Assembly (NCBI GenBank): GCA_903939555.1
Contig: CAJAHV010000128.1
Location: forward strand, 1 to 9,950
DNA from: an uncultured Alphaproteobacteria bacterium
Lineage (GTDB): Bacteria; Pseudomonadota; Alphaproteobacteria; Sphingomonadales; Sphingomonadaceae
Direction of reading: 5' to 3'
Length of the DNA stretch: 9,950 nucleotides
A program made the translations under genes and the position numbers. Below, one piece after another: positions 5,630 to 9,950 of the stretch; positions within the stretch are counted from its first letter, which is position 1; each line of letters opens with the position of its first letter. The notes below the pieces were generated by a model that searched no databases, was not told the origin of the DNA, and was given only the letters and a program-made list of their open reading frames with translations.

Positions 5630-6679
5630 ATGACCGATCAGATCAACGCCCAGCGCAAAGCCGAGCTATTGTCCAAGGTTGTCGAACATATCGACATCCG
5701 CAGCTTCGACGCGCGCCCTATCATCGACGGCATGGCCAACATGAGCTTCACCTCGCGTGATCTCGCCCGTGCCACCAGCATCTACAACCAGATGCTGGCC
5801 GACCCGGATTGCACCATCTTCCTCGTCATCGCCGGTTCGACCAGCGCCGGCGGCTGCATGGACCTTTACGCCGAACTGCTGCGCAACAACATGATCGACG
5901 GCATCGTCGCCACCGGCGCCAGCATTGTCGACATGGATTTCTTCGAAGGCCTTGGCCACAAGCATTATCAGGCGCTGGAAGTGCCCGATGATGACACGCT
6001 GCGCTCGCTGCTCATTGACCGCATCTACGACACCTATATCGATGAAGAGCAGTTGCAGGATTGCGACCACACTATCCTCGAAATCGCCAACAGCCTCGAG
6101 CCCAAGGCCTATTCCAGCCGCGCCTTCATCCGCGAGATGGGCAAGTATCTGGTCGAACACGGCAAGAAGGACAACAGCCTCGTCAAGCTGGCGTATGAAC
6201 ATGACGTGCCGATCTTCTGCCCGGCCTTCGTCGATTCATCGGCGGGCTTCGGCCTAGTCAAGCACCAGGTCGACCGCGCCAAGGAAGGCAAGCCCTATAT
6301 GGTGCTCGACGCCATTGCCGATTTCCGCGAACTGACCGACATCAAGGTCAAGGCCGGCACCACCGGCCTGCTGATGATCGGCGGCGGTGTGCCGAAGAAC
6401 TTCATCCAGGACACTGTCGTGTGTGCCGAAATCCTGGGCCATGACGATGTTCAAGTGCACAAATATGCCGTGCAGATCACCGTGGCCGATGTCCGCGATG
6501 GCGCCTGCTCGTCGTCAACGCTGCAGGAAGCCGCCAGCTGGGGCAAGGTCAACACCGGCATCGAACAGATGGTTTTCGCCGAAGCCGGTTCGGTAATGCC
6601 GCTACTCGCCAGCGACGCCTATCACCGCGGCTTCTGGAAGACCCGCACCAAGCGGGCCTGGGGCAAGCTTTTCGCCTGA
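5630..6679 (+). CDS. Deoxyhypusine-synthase-like protein, candidate homospermidine synthase
   Basis: NAD-dependent aminobutyl transferase family (deoxyhypusine synthase fold), 349 aa. Visible landmarks: AGSTSAGG at 68-75, DGIVATGAS at 90-98, VPIFCPAFVDSS at 193-204, GGGVPKNF at 251-258, and QEAASWGKV with Lys306 at the place of the Lys329 that forms the imine in the human enzyme; Glu300 matches human Glu323. Against the human enzyme as I recall it, His288 is Asn257 and Asp316 is Cys293, both substrate contacts. Bacteria have no eIF5A, so deoxyhypusine formation is not expected; transfer of an aminobutyl group to putrescine, giving homospermidine, is the likeliest role. sym-Homospermidine is a known marker polyamine of Sphingomonas. 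The gene follows ornithine decarboxylase, which makes putrescine. The ATG at 5630 has GGAGG 7 nt upstream. Family sure, reaction inferred. Confidence 0.85.
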   Translation: MTDQINAQRKAELLSKVVEHIDIRSFDARPIIDGMANMSFTSRDLARATSIYNQMLADPDCTIFLVIAGSTSAGGCMDLYAELLRNNMIDGIVATGASIVDMDFFEGLGHKHYQALEVPDDDTLRSLLIDRIYDTYIDEEQLQDCDHTILEIANSLEPKAYSSRAFIREMGKYLVEHGKKDNSLVKLAYEHDVPIFCPAFVDSSAGFGLVKHQVDRAKEGKPYMVLDAIADFRELTDIKVKAGTTGLLMIGGGVPKNFIQDTVVCAEILGHDDVQVHKYAVQITVADVRDGACSSSTLQEAASWGKVNTGIEQMVFAEAGSVMPLLASDAYHRGFWKTRTKRAWGKLFA

Positions 6680-6698
6680 TCCGCGAAACCTTCTCCAT

Positions 6699-6726
6699 TT
6701 GACACAAACCACCAATGCAATAGACC
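6699..6726 (+). promoter_or_regulatory. Candidate promoter of the MAPEG gene
   Basis: A perfect TTGACA -35 (6699-6704) is followed after 16 bp by TAGACC (6721-6726), a poor -10. A start near 6733 would exclude the left arm of the terminator hairpin at 6723-6747, so the new transcript would escape that terminator. The -35 is convincing; the -10 is not. Confidence 0.4.
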
Positions 6727-6751
6727 CTCCGCCACAAACGGGGGGTCTTTT
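6723..6751 (+). terminator. Intrinsic terminator after the polyamine genes
   Basis: GACCCTCC (6723-6730) pairs with GGGGGGTC (6740-6747) over eight positions with one U-G, loop of 9 nt, followed directly by TTTT (6748-6751). It lies 43 nt after the DHS-like stop and 3 nt before the MAPEG ATG. The G-run of its 3' arm also sits at Shine-Dalgarno distance from that ATG (9 nt), so the arm may serve both purposes. Confidence 0.7.
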
Positions 6752-6754
6752 CAC

Positions 6755-7189
6755 ATGCACAGTCCAATTCTCGCACCAGTAACAGCGCTTGTCGGCTGGA
6801 CGCTCGTCATGCTGGTCTGGGCAGTTATCGCCCGGATGCCGGCTCTGAAAAAGGCCGGGATCGATCTCGGCGCCGCGCGCGGTGGGCGACCCGGCGGGCT
6901 CGATGGCGTCGTCGATGAAAACGCGCAATGGAAGATGCACAATTACATCCACCTCGTCGAACAGCCAGTGCTGTTCTATGGCATTTGCGGCGTGCTGGCG
7001 TTGGCCGAAGCCGGTGGCGGCTTCAACGCCCAACTCGCCTGGTTGTATGTCGCCATCCGCATCGGCCACAGCCTCTTGCAGGCGACCAGCAACATCGTCA
7101 AATATCGCTTCGCCCTATTTGCCCTCAGCACGCTCGTCCTGATGATGCTTACCGCCCATGCCGGTTTCGCGCTGCTGCACGCCGGCTGA
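6755..7189 (+). CDS. MAPEG-family integral membrane protein
   Basis: A 144-aa protein with four hydrophobic segments (about 5-26, 66-86, 90-108 and 117-140), the fold of the MAPEG family (microsomal glutathione S-transferases and eicosanoid-metabolism proteins). The family's conserved polar region is seen as MHNYIHLVEQPVLFY just before and into the second segment, and IRIGHSLLQATSN in the third. The bacterial members are mostly uncharacterised; a glutathione-dependent detoxification role is possible but cannot be shown from this sequence. The ATG at 6755 follows the G-rich arm of the preceding terminator, which probably acts as a ribosome site. The gene seems to be a single-gene unit, ending in a GC hairpin and facing the PhnA-domain gene. 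Confidence 0.85.
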   Translation: MHSPILAPVTALVGWTLVMLVWAVIARMPALKKAGIDLGAARGGRPGGLDGVVDENAQWKMHNYIHLVEQPVLFYGICGVLALAEAGGGFNAQLAWLYVAIRIGHSLLQATSNIVKYRFALFALSTLVLMMLTAHAGFALLHAG

Positions 7190-7193
7190 CCGG

Positions 7194-7209
7194 CGGGGCG
7201 CACGCCCCG
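7194..7209. terminator. GC-only hairpin between convergent genes
   Basis: CGGGGC (7194-7199) and GCCCCG (7204-7209) form six G-C pairs around the loop GCAC, in the 24-bp gap between the MAPEG and PhnA-domain stop codons. On the plus strand TCTCTC follows, not a clean T-run. It is a plausible two-way terminator, but the lack of a U-tract keeps confidence moderate. Confidence 0.5.
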
Positions 7210-7213
7210 TCTC

Positions 7214-7426
7214 TCAGGCTTTCTTGACGAACTCGGTCCGCAGGACCAGGCCCTTGATGCCGCCGGCCTTGCAATCGATCTCGTCGGGATCGCCGGTCAG
7301 GCGGATACCCTTGACGATGGTGCCGCGCTTGAGCGTCGTCGAGGTGCCCTTGACCTTCAGGTCCTTGATAAGCGTCACATTGTCGCCATCTGCAAGCAGC
7401 GTGCCGTTGCTGTCACGGGTTTCCAT
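7214..7426 (-). CDS. PhnA-domain protein (YjdM C-terminal domain only)
   Basis: A 70-aa protein that matches the C-terminal domain of E. coli YjdM (PhnA): DSNGTLLADGDNVTLIKDLKV, then KGTSTTLKRGTIVKGIRL, IDCK, and the ending EFVKKA. The N-terminal zinc ribbon with its Cys pairs, present in full-length YjdM, is absent; only one Cys remains (in IDCK). Such single-domain forms occur in other proteobacteria. The old link to alkylphosphonate use comes from naming, not proven function, and no other phosphonate gene is nearby. The ATG at 7426 is supported by AGGGA 7 nt upstream on the minus strand. It converges with the MAPEG gene. Confidence 0.85.
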   Translation of the reverse strand: METRDSNGTLLADGDNVTLIKDLKVKGTSTTLKRGTIVKGIRLTGDPDEIDCKAGGIKGLVLRTEFVKKA

Positions 7427-7473
7427 GGACTATCCCTATTCTTAAAGTCCTCCCCTAGGCTTTGCCGAGCCCA

Positions 7474-7487
7474 ACGGCAATTGCCGT
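7474..7487. promoter_or_regulatory. 14-bp perfect palindrome, possible operator
   Basis: ACGGCAATTGCCGT is a gapless perfect palindrome about 50 bp upstream of the PhnA-domain start. A third copy of its half-site, TTGCCG at 7462-7467, allows an alternative hairpin with CGGCAA at 7475-7480 (loop of 7 nt). A gapless palindrome is more like a protein-binding site than an RNA hairpin. A 7-bp dyad is expected by chance about once in a window this size, so significance rests on its intergenic position. Confidence 0.35.
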
Positions 7488-7551
7488 GATCCCGCTTGTG
7501 TCATGGAGCGGCTCTGCCGACGCCCGACAGTTCGACAGGAGGGAAACCATC

Positions 7552-7596
7552 ATGCGTTCCGAGTTCCTGCAACCAATGACTGTGCCAATCCTTTGA
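7552..7596 (+). CDS. 14-codon ORF with a near-perfect Shine-Dalgarno
   Basis: AGGAGGG at 7537-7543 lies 8 nt before ATG 7552, the best ribosome site in the window, yet the frame encodes only MRSEFLQPMTVPIL before TGA (7594-7596). That stop overlaps another ATG (7596) in a TGATG arrangement, opening a 28-codon frame (MTGLVVVNICYAP...) that ends at 7682. No plus-strand gene follows for the two to lead into. It could be a real micropeptide, a leader peptide, or the preserved start of a gene whose body has been lost. Not recognised. Confidence 0.25.
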   Translation: MRSEFLQPMTVPIL

Positions 7597-7617
7597 TGAC
7601 TGGCCTTGTGGTTGTGA

Positions 7618-7728
7618 ATATATGCTACGCGCCTGCCCGCCATCGCCCAGTCCGGGCTCGATACCAAGGCAGTGGAGCATAGCACCACCTACGATATTCT
7701 TGGCCCTGTACGGCGCCTCGAGGGTGTT
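7618..7728 (+). pseudogene. Possible decayed coding fragment
   Basis: In the same frame as the 14-codon ORF, after three stop codons (7594, 7597, 7615), the translation from about 7633 reads LPAIAQSGLDTKAVEHSTTY and then DILGPVRRLEGVLADE, with mostly G/C third codon positions and a protein-like composition. There is no good start, and the frame runs into the antisense of the methyltransferase gene from 7729. I do not recognise the peptide. It may be the tail or middle of a truncated gene, or chance in GC-rich DNA. Together with 7427-7551 this makes up about 300 bp without a convincing gene. Confidence 0.2.
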
Positions 7729-8937
7729 CTAGCGGACGAAGCGCGCCACCAGCTCGACATGGGTGGACCAACGAAACTGGGCGACCGGCCACAGCGTTTC
7801 CAGCCGATAGCCACCTTTCACCAGAATCTCCGCATCTCGCGCAAAGGTATTGGGATTGCACGATACGCCGACGATAACCGGCACCTTGGATTGAGCGAGC
7901 ATCGCCGCCTGAGCCTGCGCCCCGGCGCGCGGCGGATCAAGAACGACGACATCGATGCCGGCCAGTTCGGCTGCCGTATAAGGCCGGCGAAACAGATCAC
8001 GATGCGACGTCGCCATGCGGCGGTTGAACTGCCGGGCCGCTGCTTCCAGCGCCATCACCGCCGGACCGGCGGCGTCGGCGGCGAGCACCTGCGCCTGCAT
8101 CGACATTGGCAAGGCAAAGGTACCAAGCCCGCAGAACAGATCGGCCACCCGCCGCGCCGGGCCGATCGCTGCCAGCACTGCGGCAACCAGTGCTGCCTCC
8201 CCTTCGCGTGTCGCCTGCAGGAAGGGCGCCGGCGGCAGCATCACCGGCACGCCGCCCATCACCAGTTGCGGCGGTCGCGCCATTGCCACGGTTTCCACGC
8301 CATGTGCGCCTTCGACCGATAGTCGCGCGAGATCATGCGCGGCGGCAAAATCGGTCAACCGCTGGATTTGCGCCAGGTTTTCGGCGGCGACATTGGCGAT
8401 CACCACATCGGTGCCGCTGTCGCTAGCGGTCAGCGTTACGCCGGCGCCCTGCCCTTCGCCGAGCGCCGCTTTGAGCAACAGCCGCAATGGCGCGATGAGC
8501 CGCTGCAATTCCGGCGCCAGTATCTCGCACTGCACGATATCGACGATATTGTGGCTGGCTTCAGCGTTGAACCCCAGCATGAGCCGCCCCTGCCGTCGCA
8601 CCGCGCGCAGCGACGCCCGGCGGCGGCTGTGCGATGGCGATACCGCCACCGGGTGAACGCTGGCAACAACGATGCCAAGATGTGCCAGCGGCCGCACGAT
8701 ACGATCAACGACGAACGCGTCGTAATCATCGGCGTCGACATGCTGGAGCTGGCAACCGCCACAATCCGGCACATGGCGGCACGGCGGCACGACATGGCGT
8801 GGCCCGGGGATGATGGTCGCAACCTTGCCATCGAACGTCACGCTGTCGCCGATGGTGGCACCAGCCACGAAGCGGCCATCGGCGGTGACGCCATCGCCGC
8901 GACCGGCAAGGCGAACAATGGTTTGCAGATCGCTCAC
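7729..8937 (-). CDS. Iron-sulfur RNA (uracil-5-)methyltransferase, RlmD/TrmA family
   Basis: Methylates C5 of a uridine in structured RNA using S-adenosylmethionine; 23S rRNA is the likely target by similarity to RlmD, but the exact site cannot be told. 402 aa. A short TRAM-like N-terminus (about 4-45) precedes the 4Fe-4S cysteines C53-X5-C59-X2-C62 (PDCGGCQLQH) and C137 (VQCEI). The methyltransferase part has FLQATREGE near 239, SAM motif I ADLFCGLGTFALP at 265-277, LDPPRAGA at 333-340, the nucleophile Cys360 in VSCNPNTFARD and the general-base Glu395 in STHVEL. Start is GTG at 8937; its GTGA overlaps the TGA of the upstream nnr gene by four bases, and no strong Shine-Dalgarno is seen, so translation is probably coupled. 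All catalytic residues are present. Confidence 0.93.
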   Translation of the reverse strand: MSDLQTIVRLAGRGDGVTADGRFVAGATIGDSVTFDGKVATIIPGPRHVVPPCRHVPDCGGCQLQHVDADDYDAFVVDRIVRPLAHLGIVVASVHPVAVSPSHSRRRASLRAVRRQGRLMLGFNAEASHNIVDIVQCEILAPELQRLIAPLRLLLKAALGEGQGAGVTLTASDSGTDVVIANVAAENLAQIQRLTDFAAAHDLARLSVEGAHGVETVAMARPPQLVMGGVPVMLPPAPFLQATREGEAALVAAVLAAIGPARRVADLFCGLGTFALPMSMQAQVLAADAAGPAVMALEAAARQFNRRMATSHRDLFRRPYTAAELAGIDVVVLDPPRAGAQAQAAMLAQSKVPVIVGVSCNPNTFARDAEILVKGGYRLETLWPVAQFRWSTHVELVARFVR

Positions 8938-9950
8938 AGCGCTGCCAGCACAGCAGGCATCAGGCCGGGTAAATCATCGGCAATCACCCCCGGCCCACCG
9001 CGCCGCCCGGCATCGCCATGCAGCCAGACACCCGCTCGTGCCGCATCGAACAGCGCCATGCCCTGCGCAATCAGCGCGGCGATGATCCCCGTCAACACAT
9101 CGCCCGACCCCGCCGTTGCCAACCAGGGCGCAGCATGAAGGTTGATGCCGATGCGGCCATCGGGCGCCGCGATGATGGTCTCGGCGCCCTTGAGCACGAT
9201 CACGCTGCCACTGGCGTTCGCCGCCGCGCTGACAGCAGCCACCCGATCCGGCCCGATGGTGCCGAACAACCGCGTGAATTCACCCTCATGCGGCGTCAAT
9301 ACCCGCGGCGCCTGAGCTTGCGCAAATTTCGTCGATGGCAGCGCCGCCAGCGCACCGGCATCGATGACCAGCGGCACGGTGCCGGAGAGCAGACGATACA
9401 CCCAATCGCGACCACGCTGATCGGCCAGCAGCCCCGGCCCGATCGCGACGGCACCCATCCGTGGATCGGTGAGCATGGCCACCCCCTCGGCATCAGTGCG
9501 TCGCATGATCGCGGCCACGGGTTGGGTGCAGCCGGAGCCGACCAGTGTTACGAGGCCGGCCCCCGATCGCAGCGCGCCGAGCGCCGTCAGCTGCGCTGCG
9601 CCGCCATGTTCGGGCGCCCCTTCGATGACCAGCACGGCCCCGCGGCGATATTTATGGGTGTCAGCGGGCAAGGGCTGTCGCACAGGTGGCGGCACCAACC
9701 GGGCGCCGTAGTCGGGTAATGCCAGCCCGATATCGGCCACGATGATCCGTCCCGACAGCACCCGTCCCGCCTGCTGCGCCTGGCCACGATTCATAGCGCC
9801 AAAACAGACGGTCAGGTCGGCTGCCAGTGGCTGGCCAAGGCAAGCGCCCGTCAACGCATCAATTCCCGATGGCATGTCCATGGCAACCACGGCCGCGCCA
9901 AAACTTCTCAAGCGGTCAAGCGCTGCCTGTACCGGCTCCGACAGCGGCCG
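8934..9950 (-). CDS. nnr: NAD(P)H-hydrate epimerase/dehydratase, 5' end beyond right edge
   Basis: Bifunctional repair enzyme: the N-terminal YjeF domain epimerises damaged NAD(P)H hydrate and the C-terminal ribokinase-like domain dehydrates the S form with ADP. The frame is open to the window edge; 338 residues are visible. They start in the last part of the epimerase domain (RPLSEPVQAALDRL, then MDMPSGID at visible residues 24-31). The complete dehydratase domain follows: HKYRRG at 99-104, GGAAQLTALGALRSGAGLVT, GPG at 171-173, TPHEGEF at 219-225 and AGSGDVLTG at 280-288 with the catalytic Asp. The TTG at 9911 is internal, not the start, because epimerase-like sequence continues upstream. 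The stop overlaps the methyltransferase start by four bases, so the two form an operon. Confidence 0.93.
   Translation of the reverse strand, partial: RPLSEPVQAALDRLRSFGAAVVAMDMPSGIDALTGACLGQPLAADLTVCFGAMNRGQAQQAGRVLSGRIIVADIGLALPDYGARLVPPPVRQPLPADTHKYRRGAVLVIEGAPEHGGAAQLTALGALRSGAGLVTLVGSGCTQPVAAIMRRTDAEGVAMLTDPRMGAVAIGPGLLADQRGRDWVYRLLSGTVPLVIDAGALAALPSTKFAQAQAPRVLTPHEGEFTRLFGTIGPDRVAAVSAAANASGSVIVLKGAETIIAAPDGRIGINLHAAPWLATAGSGDVLTGIIAALIAQGMALFDAARAGVWLHGDAGRRGGPGVIADDLPGLMPAVLAAL

Noticed and set aside
7520..7565. GGAAC on the minus strand as an EcfG-type stress promoter
   Set aside because: No CGTT-like -10 is found at 16-17 bp spacing.
7455..7688. Minus-strand open frame of 77 codons in the 300-bp gap
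   Set aside because: No Shine-Dalgarno, unrecognised sequence, and it crosses the palindrome; not better than chance.
7672..8322. Plus-strand open frame of 216 codons starting in the gap and running into the methyltransferase gene
   Set aside because: Most of it is antisense to a conserved gene with all catalytic residues; only its first part (before 7729) is discussed as a possible relic.

Overview
This window is GC-rich DNA from the chromosome of an alphaproteobacterium, most likely a sphingomonad. The basis is protein style (a TonB-like family common in sphingomonads, alphaproteobacterial ornithine decarboxylase and deoxyhypusine-synthase-like proteins) and a leader that looks like the alphaproteobacterial speF RNA. 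The placement is inferred from remembered family features, not from a search. I see no insertion sequence, tRNA, rRNA, CRISPR array or phage gene.

Left block (1-3122): glycerol catabolism. A 5' partial glycerol kinase (glpK, minus strand, running off the left edge) is divergent from glycerol-3-phosphate dehydrogenase (glpD, plus strand), with only 44 bp between the start codons. A single-span TonB-like protein follows glpD by 4 bp and is probably co-transcribed. Its stop codon faces that of a PLP-dependent threonine/serine dehydratase-family gene (3127-4101, minus strand) across a 12-bp palindrome.

Middle block (4102-6751): polyamine synthesis. A promoter-like element overlapping a 7-bp inverted repeat leads straight into a long hairpin (4242-4309) that buries the Shine-Dalgarno sequence of an ornithine decarboxylase gene; this matches the idea of the speF leader. 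The decarboxylase (start reassigned to TTG at 4315) makes putrescine. It is followed, after a 118-nt spacer that can fold into four successive hairpins, by a bacterial deoxyhypusine-synthase-like protein. Bacteria lack eIF5A, so this enzyme more plausibly makes homospermidine or a related polyamine from putrescine. A good intrinsic terminator ends the block.

Right block (6755-9950): an MAPEG-family membrane protein and a convergent 70-aa PhnA-domain protein; then about 300 bp without a convincing gene (7427-7728), holding a 14-bp palindrome, a 14-codon ORF with a near-perfect Shine-Dalgarno, and a stretch that may be a decayed coding fragment. Last come two overlapping minus-strand genes, in transcription order an NAD(P)H-hydrate repair enzyme (nnr, partial at the right edge) and an iron-sulfur RNA uracil-5-methyltransferase of the RlmD/TrmA family.

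Nothing here is clearly a new system. The most unusual content is the polyamine module, with two layers of possible RNA control and a deoxyhypusine-synthase-like enzyme whose substrate-site residues differ from the eukaryotic enzyme.
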